35,185 nt of DNA from a virus, in the IMG/VR virus record IMGVR_UViG_3300026484_000104, positions 1 to 35,185 of that record, one strand, 5' to 3'. Positions 15,388 to 22,397 of this stretch are shown piece after piece. The notes under the pieces were generated by a model. It was not told the DNA's origin. It was given only the letters and a program-made list of their open reading frames with translations, and made no database searches. How positions within the stretch are numbered: position 1 is the first letter of the stretch; every line of letters starts with the position of its first letter. The translations under genes were made by a program, and so were the position numbers.

Positions 15388-16308
15388 TTATTTTACCTCA
15401 ACTGTTATATTAAAACGTCTTGATATTTCATTTTTATATTTTAAAGCAATTTTTAATTTATTATCAATTAATTTGTTTTGCCACCCGAAAACTAAAGTAT
15501 TACTATGATTATAGAAAATATAATCAGATAATAAAATAATAAGATCTTCTGTATTGAGTAAATACTCTTTAATTTTTAATTCTAATTTTAAAGAGTTTAT
15601 CTTTTTTTCTAAAGATTTTTTATCATATATTAACTGTTTTTTATATTTTATTTTAGCAGTTATAGTTTGTTTATGTAAAATATCATCTTTAATGCTTTTC
15701 GGTATTTCATGTTTTATTGGAGGTTTACAGCTAAGTTTAATTAATTTTAATAAGTGATAGTTATCTTCTGTTAAAAATTCACTACCACGGCATGAAGTAC
15801 AGTACCCATCATTTGTATTTTCTTTATATTGTTTTCCACAATATGAACAAATATAAGTATTGTTGCGGGTATTTTGTAATTTTTTATAACCTATGCTAGG
15901 TATTATAAAATTATCAAACTCTAAAAAACGTTTATTATCTAAAGTATTAAACTGATTATTAAATAATGTACTATTATAATCTACATAAGTTTTTTTAACT
16001 TTGTCTTTGTTATCTTCATATAGTTTTTTAAAACCTAAAAGATATTTATATAAAAATTTATCATAAGGTTTTAAATAATTTAAATATAAAATAGCATCAT
16101 CTTCGATAATATCTGTATATGGTTTTAAATTTCCTATAAAACATAATGTTATTAATTTGTCGTTATATTTATTATCGCCATGACGTGTGAAATAATTATT
16201 TAAAGTGTTTATATAATCACTTTTATTTTTTGATAATTTTATCTTAAATAACTTAGTAGCTATAACCTGTAATTGATATTTAGTGTATTTGTTTAACTCT
16301 GTTTTCAT
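15388..16308 (-). CDS. Zn-ribbon protein with SAP-like N-terminus
   Basis: This encodes 306 residues, very Lys/Asn/Tyr-rich. Residues about 7-40 (YTKYQLQVIATKLFKIKLSK) resemble a SAP/HeH helix-extended-helix DNA-binding motif. A four-cysteine zinc ribbon follows at about 153-172 (CSYCGKQY ... CTSC). The C-terminal third is a charged coiled coil (KKQLIYDKKSLEKKINSLKLELK). ATG 16308 is preceded by AAAAAAAAAGGTTAAAAA. It lies downstream of the clamp-like gene. I infer a DNA-binding early protein; no enzyme motif is visible. Confidence 0.6.
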   Translation of the reverse strand: MKTELNKYTKYQLQVIATKLFKIKLSKNKSDYINTLNNYFTRHGDNKYNDKLITLCFIGNLKPYTDIIEDDAILYLNYLKPYDKFLYKYLLGFKKLYEDNKDKVKKTYVDYNSTLFNNQFNTLDNKRFLEFDNFIIPSIGYKKLQNTRNNTYICSYCGKQYKENTNDGYCTSCRGSEFLTEDNYHLLKLIKLSCKPPIKHEIPKSIKDDILHKQTITAKIKYKKQLIYDKKSLEKKINSLKLELKIKEYLLNTEDLIILLSDYIFYNHSNTLVFGWQNKLIDNKLKIALKYKNEISRRFNITVEVK

Positions 16309-16350
16309 TTTTTAACCTTTTTTTTTAATATTGTTTTTTTTAAATGTCTC

Positions 16351-16854
16351 TTACATATTAAGAGGCATTATTACAAAAATTTCACCATCTTCAAATTTTA
16401 AGCATAACGGTAGATTTTTATCTTTAAAGTTATATGAAACTACTTTGGATAAGTTTTTATCTAACTTTTTAAATATTGTAGACATTTTAATATAATCAAA
16501 TAATATACTATGATTATATGTTACAGTATATAAAGCATCTATAAATGACATTGGATTATCAAACATTATATAATCACCAGTAGGGATTATTCTTTTATAA
16601 TTTGGATAACCATCAGCTATATTTTTATTAACTTTAAAACCATTAAAAAGATCTTCAGTATCTATTTTAAACTTTGCTTTGTCATTGACAAGTAACATAT
16701 TTTCATCAACTTTTAAATTGTGAGGTTTTATTAATAACATAGTTGTATCTGTAACAACAATATTAACGTTATCTACTAATATGTGATTAATTTCCAATTT
16801 AGGGCTATTGTTTGGTTGTATAGCTTCAAAAGCTTTTATAGTACGAGTGTTCAT
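16351..16854 (-). CDS. Small beta-sliding-clamp-like protein
   Basis: This encodes 167 residues. Two stretches match bacterial DnaN landmarks: NIADGYPNYKRIIP corresponds to the 'DGxFPDYxRVIP' loop between clamp domains 2 and 3, and the end GEIFVIMPLNM corresponds to the DnaN C-terminus 'yvVMPMRL'. Between them, FDYIKMSTIFKKLDKNLSKVVSYNFKDKNLP has the spacing of the last clamp helix and strands, and upstream INHILVDNVNIVVTDTTMLL resembles 'gvl...l.lvATDgyrLA'. DnaN is about 366 residues, so this is under half size, about two short domains. It sits with replication genes and would act as a processivity factor or host-clamp mimic if the likeness holds. A TATAAT promoter precedes it. Confidence 0.6.
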   Translation of the reverse strand: MNTRTIKAFEAIQPNNSPKLEINHILVDNVNIVVTDTTMLLIKPHNLKVDENMLLVNDKAKFKIDTEDLFNGFKVNKNIADGYPNYKRIIPTGDYIMFDNPMSFIDALYTVTYNHSILFDYIKMSTIFKKLDKNLSKVVSYNFKDKNLPLCLKFEDGEIFVIMPLNM

Positions 16855-16905
16855 GTTTTAACCTTTTTGATGTGATTTGTAACCGTTTACCGATTGACTG
16901 AGAGA

Positions 16906-16934
16906 ATTATATGAAGTTTTGAAAATTAATGCAA
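16906..16934 (-). promoter_or_regulatory. Promoter of clamp-like gene cluster
   Basis: On the minus strand TTGCAT (16929-16934), 17 nt, TATAAT (16906-16911), about 52 nt before the clamp-like ATG. The downstream GTAAACGGTTAC (around 16881-16892) is a near palindrome and could be an operator. It is the only recognised minus-strand promoter here without a GTTWAAC word. Confidence 0.45.
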
Positions 16935-17148
16935 ATAATATTTAAGATTAATTTAAGAGAGTTTTAATAACAGAAACAGTTATTGTTATTTTAGTTTTTA
17001 TGACATTTTGTAATTTTATGACAGTTTGTCATTTTATTTGATTTTTTCCGAAAATTGCAAAAAGCCTTAATAGTATATATAATTGACAAAAAAATTCCCG
17101 CCGATTTTTAAAATATTTTTTTAAACTGTTGTATAGGGTAGGTGATAC
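16935..17148. other. Gene-free tract with TTTTATGACA repeats
   Basis: No credible gene. TTTTATGACA occurs at 16996 and again at 17014, 18 bp apart, and the second copy is part of the palindrome ATGACAGTTTGTCAT (17018-17032). AT-rich sequence follows. It may be an operator region between the gpZ-like and clamp-like genes. Confidence 0.4.
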
Positions 17149-17685
17149 TTACTTTTTAAATAACCTATATAGTAGTTGTTGGTCATATCTACTTCTAAAA
17201 CGTTCTTCATAAGCTTTTAAGTATATCTCCTCAGCACCTACACCTTTCCACATATTAGTTGGTGTGATTGAAGCATGACGTCTTAATCCTCCATTTTTCT
17301 TACGTGAGAACATTTGACCTTTAGCTATAAAAGACCCTTTCATAGTCCTACGTTTACCTTTAAGCTTATATGAAACACCTTTTGTTTTTTTACCTGTTGG
17401 GGTTTTTTTACTCCACTTAGCTCCAAAAGAAGATAATGATATGGGTCGGGATTGTAAAATCATCTTTGTTGATAAATCTGATACTTTAGATTTTTTCTCT
17501 TTAATCGCTTTTTTAGCTCTATCAGCACTCAAACCTTTCCATTCAGATCTCATAGCAGTTGAGCTTAATTTTCTAGCATGAATGTGTGCTCTATTCATTG
17601 CATCATTTGTAGCTCGTCTATTAGCTGTTGAAAACCTTTTTAAAGAAGTCCAAATCGGGTTAATATTTTTTATTGTAATTGTCAT
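17149..17685 (-). CDS. Minor tail protein Z-like protein
   Basis: This encodes 178 residues, very basic. It follows the lambda gpZ pattern: helical N-terminus about bases of an oligomer (NRRATNDAMNRAHIHARKLSS), then 'SRPISLSSFGAKWSKK', 'GVSYKLKGKRRTMKGSFIA', 'GQMFSRKKNG' and a C-terminus YEERFRSRYDQQLLYRLFKK, equivalent to the 'gaFi..lkng...v..R' core and closing basic helix of GpZ. gpZ works at the head-tail junction and normally lies between FII and U/V. Here it is 10 kb away beyond the repeats. ATG has AAGGAATTTTTA upstream. Confidence 0.65.
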   Translation of the reverse strand: MTITIKNINPIWTSLKRFSTANRRATNDAMNRAHIHARKLSSTAMRSEWKGLSADRAKKAIKEKKSKVSDLSTKMILQSRPISLSSFGAKWSKKTPTGKKTKGVSYKLKGKRRTMKGSFIAKGQMFSRKKNGGLRRHASITPTNMWKGVGAEEIYLKAYEERFRSRYDQQLLYRLFKK

Positions 17686-18247
17686 TAAAAATTCCTTAAA
17701 AAGTATTATAACATTTTTTCAAATATGTACTTTTTCGATTTTGAGAGCTTTTCATTTTGAGAGTGACACTATTTTTAGAGAGCATACATTTTGAGAGAGC
17801 TTAAAGGTGTTAAAAATCGTCAATCCTATATGGGTACAAGATACAAACTACACCTAACCTATACCTAACCATACCTTAACTATTAAAGTGTCTAATATCA
17901 TACTCAAATGTAAAAATGGCTTAAAAATTAAAGGTTTAACTAACACTTTTGATGTTAGCAACTATTTGTAAATTAAGACCCCTTATTTTAAGAGGACTTA
18001 AAAAGGTTACGAGGTTACGAGTTACAACTATAATTCAGTTAGTAGCTCTAATATATACTTTTTTACCCCTTTTTTCTATATTTCTATCAGCAACTTAGAA
18101 ATAGTTGTAACCTTGTAACTTTTAATAAAAGTAGTAGTATAAAGAAAGGGTACAACGAGGTTTGAAGAGGTTACGACTTTGGTTACGACTTTGTTAAGCC
18201 CTCTTAAAGTCGTAACCTTTTTAAATAAGACACCTTAATAAGACACT
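17686..18247. repeat. Gene-free iteron tract, candidate replication origin
   Basis: No plausible gene in 560 nt. TTTTGAGAG-like words recur at about 17750-17810. GGTTACGA is in tandem at 18005-18012 and 18013-18020. GTTACAACTAT (18021-18031) is inverted at about 18102-18112. GGTTACGACTTT is in perfect tandem at 18169-18180 and 18181-18192 and inverted at 18206-18217, forming a 12-bp stem followed on the plus strand by TTTTT. AAATTAAGACCCCTTATT occurs at 17970-17987 and 18267-18284, the latter inside the end of the primase gene. Iterons beside a primase-helicase gene suggest an origin. A GTTTAAC word occurs at 17934. Confidence 0.5.
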
Positions 18248-20389
18248 TTAATTATTTAAAGGTGTTAAATTAAGACCCCTTATTGTAAGCCCTTTTATTT
18301 TTTTCAAAACTTTTTCACCTTTTATGTAAGGTTTAACCATATATTTATTATAATTAAAAGGCTTATCACTATTAGAAACATAATCATAAGCACTCTTAAG
18401 TAGACTAACAGACCAATAACGTTTGTTAGTAGCATACTTTAATTCATCTAAAGTTATGTGAAAACTATCTTCATCAACATCTAACATTTCACACAAATTT
18501 TCAAGATTTGAATTATTAATATTGTTAGCTAAAAGCTCAATATCTGATGTAGTTTGTTCAATAATATTTGATTTTGCATTACTCATTTCCATAGGTTTTG
18601 TAGCACTATTAATATCAACTTTTATAGTATTTAAATACTCTCCAAACTCTTTAACTTCACTCAAAGCTTTCTGATAGGATTTATCACCTTTCCACCACTT
18701 CAAACAACTCAATGCTCTCTCAGATACAATCATATTCCATCTTCTATCATCAATATCTATTTCGATAGGGTTTGGTTTATTACTATTCAATATTATGTTT
18801 AAAAAGTTTTCAGTTTGATACTCTTGCATACCTTTCATATTAACCATAAGTATGGGATCACTTACCAAACTTTTTAGTTTACCAGCAACACCATGTCTAC
18901 CATGAAATGTAGATGCTATTTCATTTAAATGTAAAAATTGTTTATTAGCTACATAACTATTGAAGTTAGATTGTAAATCTACATCACCTATGTTTATACT
19001 ACTATTCGTACGACCAAGTAATCTACTTATAATATCAACCATAAGACCTTTCCCACTTCCTGAAGCTCCAAAAAAACCCCAAGCAACACCTGTACGTTTA
19101 CCTGTTTGTATAATATAAGCTAACCAATTTAAAAAAACTTCACGAGCTTTAACATCACTCTCAAATAAATTATCTAATACTTTACTAATAGTTTTCGGAA
19201 CAGCACACTCAGCACACTTCTCAAACTTATTTCCAATATGACTATTATAACTATCATAACCATTATAATAAACCTCACCACTATCTAAAGTTGGGTTGTA
19301 TATCAACTTATAACCTTTTAATGTGTGAAGCTTATCAGACACCTCAGAAGCTTTTAAAAACCCACTCCTACTCATTACAGTTTGTATAAAGTTTGTTTTA
19401 TTATGATAATTTAAACCATCGTTAGCAACCTCAACAAAACTACCCATATTTTCAGCCCAAAATACTTCACCTTTAAAAAGATTTTGAATACCCTCACCAC
19501 TACTAGGACTTTCAACTAACATCTCTCTAAGTGTACTCATGCTTATTTTAAGTTTTTTCTTAATCTGCTTCATAACTCTTTCAAGTTCCAAAGCACCCCC
19601 TTTTTGAGCTGACTTAAGCATCTGCCTAACTTCCTCATCACTAAACCCATGACCAATATCAAGAGAATTATGAACAACCTCAACTTCTTTAGATGTTTCA
19701 AGTTTTTTTTCAATACCTTTATCAAAGCCCCACTTGATACGATCCATCATAAGTCTAACTTCTCTTTTATCTCCACCTAAATATTTATCAACATATTCAA
19801 GTGCTGCTAATACAATCTCATCATAACTAAGACCATTACGGATATCTCTCATAATATAAGATATACACCCATCATGTATTTGCCCACTTTTAATCTCTTC
19901 CCATCTACCCTTAAACTCTCTCTTAACTTTTGCTACTTTCATATCACTTAACAAAAGTTTTCTCAAACTCTTTGGCATCTTCTTATGTATAACTCCAACA
20001 CGTTTATATGAAATCTTATCACTATCACCTTTGTATTGTGAGAATATAACCCCACCATCTGTTCTAACATCTACATGAGGGCTGTAACCAGCCTTGTTTA
20101 CAAACTCAGAACTGTTCTTATGTTTAAAATAATAGTGATAACCACGAGCTGTTTCTACTGTTGGTTTTAAACCATCTAAAACTTTTCTCATATCTTTAGT
20201 AAGTTTTTTGAAGTTTTTTACATCTATATCTACAACTACAAGCCCATCACCAGTCTTGTAACCTTTTGTATTCTCACCATGAAGTCGTTTACCATCCCAT
20301 CGAATACCATAAGGCATCTCTTTTTTACCTGTTTCTTGATTGAATATTATATTTGCATACACTATTCTATCTGGTGTATCTATTTTCAT
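18248..20389 (-). CDS. Primase-polymerase / SF3 helicase
   Basis: This 713-residue protein joins a primase-polymerase domain to a superfamily 3 helicase. Primase: VVVDIDVKNF (Asp54, Asp56), ARGYHYYF (His85), HVDVRTDGGVIF at about 105-116, the catalytic pattern of bifunctional archaeo-eukaryotic-type primases. Helicase: Walker A GASGSGKG (441-448), Walker B FLHLNE (485-490), and motif C ILNSNKPN (533-540) followed by the IDIDDRRWNMI arginine region. A long linker (about 150-400) and a C-terminal winged-helix-like region (RYWSVSLLKSAYDYV) complete it. It would make primers and unwind DNA at the origin. It is transcribed away from the control region and ends at the iteron tract. Confidence 0.92.
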   Translation of the reverse strand: MKIDTPDRIVYANIIFNQETGKKEMPYGIRWDGKRLHGENTKGYKTGDGLVVVDIDVKNFKKLTKDMRKVLDGLKPTVETARGYHYYFKHKNSSEFVNKAGYSPHVDVRTDGGVIFSQYKGDSDKISYKRVGVIHKKMPKSLRKLLLSDMKVAKVKREFKGRWEEIKSGQIHDGCISYIMRDIRNGLSYDEIVLAALEYVDKYLGGDKREVRLMMDRIKWGFDKGIEKKLETSKEVEVVHNSLDIGHGFSDEEVRQMLKSAQKGGALELERVMKQIKKKLKISMSTLREMLVESPSSGEGIQNLFKGEVFWAENMGSFVEVANDGLNYHNKTNFIQTVMSRSGFLKASEVSDKLHTLKGYKLIYNPTLDSGEVYYNGYDSYNSHIGNKFEKCAECAVPKTISKVLDNLFESDVKAREVFLNWLAYIIQTGKRTGVAWGFFGASGSGKGLMVDIISRLLGRTNSSINIGDVDLQSNFNSYVANKQFLHLNEIASTFHGRHGVAGKLKSLVSDPILMVNMKGMQEYQTENFLNIILNSNKPNPIEIDIDDRRWNMIVSERALSCLKWWKGDKSYQKALSEVKEFGEYLNTIKVDINSATKPMEMSNAKSNIIEQTTSDIELLANNINNSNLENLCEMLDVDEDSFHITLDELKYATNKRYWSVSLLKSAYDYVSNSDKPFNYNKYMVKPYIKGEKVLKKIKGLTIRGLNLTPLNN

Positions 20390-20438
20390 TAAAACCTAGA
20401 CCTGTTAATTTATAAGGGTGGGAGAGAGAAGTGTCCAT

Positions 20439-20467
20439 ATTCTAGCTACCATGTTAAACCCTTAATA
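20439..20467 (-). promoter_or_regulatory. Primase promoter with GTTWAAC operator
   Basis: On the minus strand TAGAAT (20439-20444) about 50 nt before the primase ATG, with GGGTTTAAC (20453-20461) in the spacer; the -35 (TATTAA) is weak. The operator position matches that in the late promoter. Confidence 0.45.
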
Positions 20468-20526
20468 AGATACTGAATTGATGCTAAGGTTATGGACGAC
20501 CAAAAACAAAACAGTACCTTATTAAG
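20461..20526. other. 15-bp inverted repeat between RHH and primase genes
   Basis: CTTAATAAGATACTG (20461-20475) and CAGTACCTTATTAAG (20512-20526) are complementary except for one base, separated by 36 nt. Transcripts from the RHH gene would form a long stem here before the primase promoter, so it may terminate or process that RNA. There is no clear U-run. Confidence 0.4.
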
Positions 20527-20542
20527 AGTTTAGATTTTAAAA

Positions 20543-20689
20543 TTATTTGATTATTTTTTTCAAACTCTTTTGTAATACCCTACTTATTGTAGTACCTTTA
20601 CCTTTACAGTGTAATTCTAATTTTCTAAACTCAGTTGGTGTAAGTTTAGTAGCTACAATTCTAGTTCTTAATTCTTTATCATATGTCAT
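20543..20689 (-). CDS. RHH (Arc/CopG-type) transcription regulator
   Basis: This 48-residue protein is too short for usual gene calling. Sequence MTYDKELRTRIVATKLTPTE... has the ribbon-helix-helix layout: a strand RIVATKLT, helix A TEFRKLELHCKGKG, the turn, and helix B TISRVLQKSLKKII. ATG 20689 has AGGAAAAACTATT upstream. It lies between divergent leftward and rightward promoters and each of them contains GTTWAAC words; the word at 20733 lies in its own TTGACT-18-TACAAT promoter. RHH dimers bind short palindromes or tandem sites in the major groove, so autoregulation plus control of the other promoters is the simple reading. The DNA target is inference. Confidence 0.8.
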   Translation of the reverse strand: MTYDKELRTRIVATKLTPTEFRKLELHCKGKGTTISRVLQKSLKKIIK

Positions 20690-20719
20690 AATAGTTTTTC
20701 CTATATATAGTTTTGCGAG

Positions 20720-20749
20720 ATTGTACCTAAAAGTTTAACCAAAAGTCAA
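20720..20749 (-). promoter_or_regulatory. RHH promoter 1, TTGACT-18-TACAAT, operator in spacer
   Basis: On the minus strand -35 TTGACT (20744-20749), spacer 18, -10 TACAAT (20720-20725), 31 nt before the RHH ATG. GGTTAAAC (20733-20740) fills the spacer, as expected for an autorepressed promoter. It is the best consensus promoter in the window. Confidence 0.65.
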
Positions 20750-20756
20750 TATTTAC

Positions 20757-20772
20757 ATTATAAAAGTTTAAC
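20757..20772 (-). promoter_or_regulatory. RHH promoter 2, operator next to TATAAT
   Basis: On the minus strand GTTAAAC (20766-20772), TTT, TATAAT (20757-20762). The same operator-TTT-TATAAT arrangement occurs at 31.05 kb. No good -35 is seen. Confidence 0.45.
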
Positions 20773-20777
20773 TAAAA

Positions 20778-20812
20778 GTTTAACCTTTGTTTAAGCAAAT
20801 ATCATCTATACT
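20778..20812 (+). promoter_or_regulatory. Rightward early promoter with GTTWAAC operator
   Basis: TATACT (20807-20812) lies 31 nt before the ATG of the first rightward gene. GTTTAACC (20778-20785) covers the expected -35 position and a further GTTTAAC is at 20766. This should drive the rightward operon that begins with the SSB cluster. Confidence 0.55.
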
Positions 20813-20843
20813 TCTCTCATCCAAAACAAAAAGGAGTTACCAA

Positions 20844-21341
20844 ATGGGTAAATCACAAATCGAAGCTTTTGCAAAAGCTCAAATGAAATCATTAGTTGCT
20901 AAAGACAATAAAGACCGTCTTAAATTCACAATCGCCGGGTGTAAATCTGGACATCTTTATTCACATGATGGGACAGACTTTGGATTATTTGATGTTGATG
21001 CACCAGATACAGAGTTTATCACACAAGAAGATTTAAATCTTTCAAGACTTACTACTAGCCGTTTACAAAAAATCTCAGCACTTGCTGCAACATTTTTCAA
21101 CACTTATGGAGATAATCAAACATCTGTTGAACAAAGTGATGAAGATAAAAAACCTACTAAACCTAGCGAACAACCAGCTAATGATGTTTCAGAACCTGTT
21201 GATAATGAAGCACTAGCTAAAGCTTGTAAAAAAGCCATTAAAAAAGAAGACTTCCAAAAAGCTCAAAAGCTCATCGACAAAATGACAGATACTGAAGCAT
21301 CTAAAAAACTTGCTAAGAAGCTTAAAAAAGCGAGTAAGTAA
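20844..21341 (+). CDS. First rightward early protein, unknown
   Basis: I start at ATG 20844 (AAGGAG 7 nt upstream), giving 165 residues: MGKSQIEAFAKAQMKSLVAKD... A globular N-terminal half with Gly/His (CKSGHLYSHDGTDFGLFD) is followed by an acidic Pro-rich linker (EQSDEDKKPTKPSEQP) and a Lys-rich helical tail (ALAKACKKAIKKEDFQKAQKL). It is followed by TAATG coupling to the next gene and then SSB. No family recognised; a DNA-replication or host-takeover helper is possible from position only. Confidence 0.6.
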   Translation: MGKSQIEAFAKAQMKSLVAKDNKDRLKFTIAGCKSGHLYSHDGTDFGLFDVDAPDTEFITQEDLNLSRLTTSRLQKISALAATFFNTYGDNQTSVEQSDEDKKPTKPSEQPANDVSEPVDNEALAKACKKAIKKEDFQKAQKLIDKMTDTEASKKLAKKLKKASK

Positions 21342-21535
21342 TGTTATATAAACAAGCACCACGTGTACCTTTAACTAAGGTTCACTCTGAAGATGATGAT
21401 AATATAAGCGATCCAGCTATATTTGAATTAGGTAAAGAGTATCAGCTCGATACCAATACAAGTTTAAAATTAAAAGTTGTAGCGATAACTCAAATCGCTG
21501 GAAAAATTCAATACACATTAGAACAGGAGTTATAA
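21341..21535 (+). CDS. Small early protein, 64 residues
   Basis: ATG overlaps the preceding stop (TAATG). Sequence MLYKQAPRVPLTKVHSEDD... contains an acidic loop, then a small beta-like module (LKLKVVAITQIAGKIQYTLEQEL). Its final codons contain the AGGAG ribosome site for the SSB gene. No family recognised. It is likely made together with SSB. Confidence 0.55.
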   Translation: MLYKQAPRVPLTKVHSEDDDNISDPAIFELGKEYQLDTNTSLKLKVVAITQIAGKIQYTLEQEL

Positions 21536-21536
21536 A

Positions 21537-22127
21537 ATGGCAGATTTTGAAAAAGTAGTAACACCAAAAGGTGAACTAAGATATGTAAATGTTACAGGTG
21601 ATGGTAAACTTGATTTTGATGGAAAATTCAGAGAATATACAGCAACTTTAGTGTTAGGTAAAAAAGAAGCTAAAAAGTTTGAAAAAGAACTATTAAAAAT
21701 CTTTGAAGATGGTAAACCTACAAAATGGGATAAACCACCAGCTAACAAGTTTATGAGAAAAACTGAAGATGGTGATTTTACATTTTCATTCAAAACACGG
21801 GCAATTAAAGCTGATGGTAATCCTCAAAAAATTACTATTAAAAACCCTAAAAATGTTGAAACACCTTTACCAGATGGTGTTGGTATTGGTAATGGCTCAA
21901 TAGGTCGTATTTCAGGTTCAGTTAGTGTTTATACTAATGGTAAAGGTAAATCACAAAAAGCTGGTATCAGTCTGTGGTTAAATGGTATTCAACTTCTTAA
22001 GTTTGTTAAATACGTACCTAATGATGGTTTTGATGAAGAAGATGGAGACTTTGATAGTTTTGATAATTCAGAGTTTGCTGAAAGTTCTGATGATAAACCT
22101 AAGAAAAAGAAAAAGAAGAAAAAGTAA
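21537..22127 (+). CDS. Single-stranded DNA-binding protein (T7 gp2.5-like)
   Basis: This 196-residue protein matches gp2.5/DUF2815-type phage SSBs: VVTPKGELRYVNV at the start, EYTATLVLGKKEA, GDFTFSFKTRAI, GVGIGNGSIGRISGSVSVY and GISLWLNGIQLLKFVKY. An acidic segment (DEEDGDFDSFDNSEFAESSDD) corresponds to the usual acidic C-terminal tail. Here it is followed by KPKKKKKKKK, so the protein does not end in an acidic tail with a final aromatic. AGGAGTTATAAA precedes ATG. It would coat single strands and interact with polymerase and helicase; the basic end is unusual. Confidence 0.85.
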   Translation: MADFEKVVTPKGELRYVNVTGDGKLDFDGKFREYTATLVLGKKEAKKFEKELLKIFEDGKPTKWDKPPANKFMRKTEDGDFTFSFKTRAIKADGNPQKITIKNPKNVETPLPDGVGIGNGSIGRISGSVSVYTNGKGKSQKAGISLWLNGIQLLKFVKYVPNDGFDEEDGDFDSFDNSEFAESSDDKPKKKKKKKK

Positions 22128-22397
22128 CCCTTTTGGGTTGCTACATATGGTTGTGGGGGTTTTTAGTAACCTTTTTGACCCTAGTATAAGGGGAGTGATG
22201 ATCCTACTTAGTAGTGCAAATCTACACACAACCACAAACTACCTTACTCAGATGGGGGAGACGTTCTCCCATCACTTCAAAACTTACTTAAGAACTCAGG
22301 TAGAGTTTTTAATTTAGTATTGAAACAATACAATAGCCGTTGTGAGCTATGTAAGATATTGTTATGTCAATCACACATTATAAAAAAAGGTTCATCA
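22128..22397 (+). other. Structured 270-nt leader before DNA polymerase
   Basis: No credible gene. It is more GC-rich than its surroundings and full of hairpins: AACCC-TTTT-GGGTT just after the SSB stop, GGTTGCTA/TAGTAACC (about 22136-22182), and GATGGG.GAGA/TTCTCCCATC (about 22250-22273). None is followed by a U-run. It may be a regulatory leader, a processing region or a small RNA. Confidence 0.4.

Noticed and set aside
17071-17120. Plus-strand promoter TTGACA near 17090
   Set aside because: No good -10 lies at 16-18 nt spacing and no plus-strand gene follows for more than 3 kb.
20543-20689. Evidence of lysogeny from the RHH regulator
   Set aside because: No integrase, excisionase or CI-like repressor is visible; an RHH regulator alone does not indicate a temperate phage, and part of the genome may be outside the window.
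21982-22317. Possible +1 frameshift extension of the SSB after its Lys-rich end
   Set aside because: The +1 frame is open to 22317, but +1 slipping signals are absent, the extension resembles nothing, and hairpins explain the region better.
22320-22397. 26-residue N-terminal extension of DNA polymerase (CELCKILLCQSH)
   Set aside because: It would start at a TTG without a ribosome site, while the ATG at 22398 has AAAAGG and begins directly with the Exo I motif.
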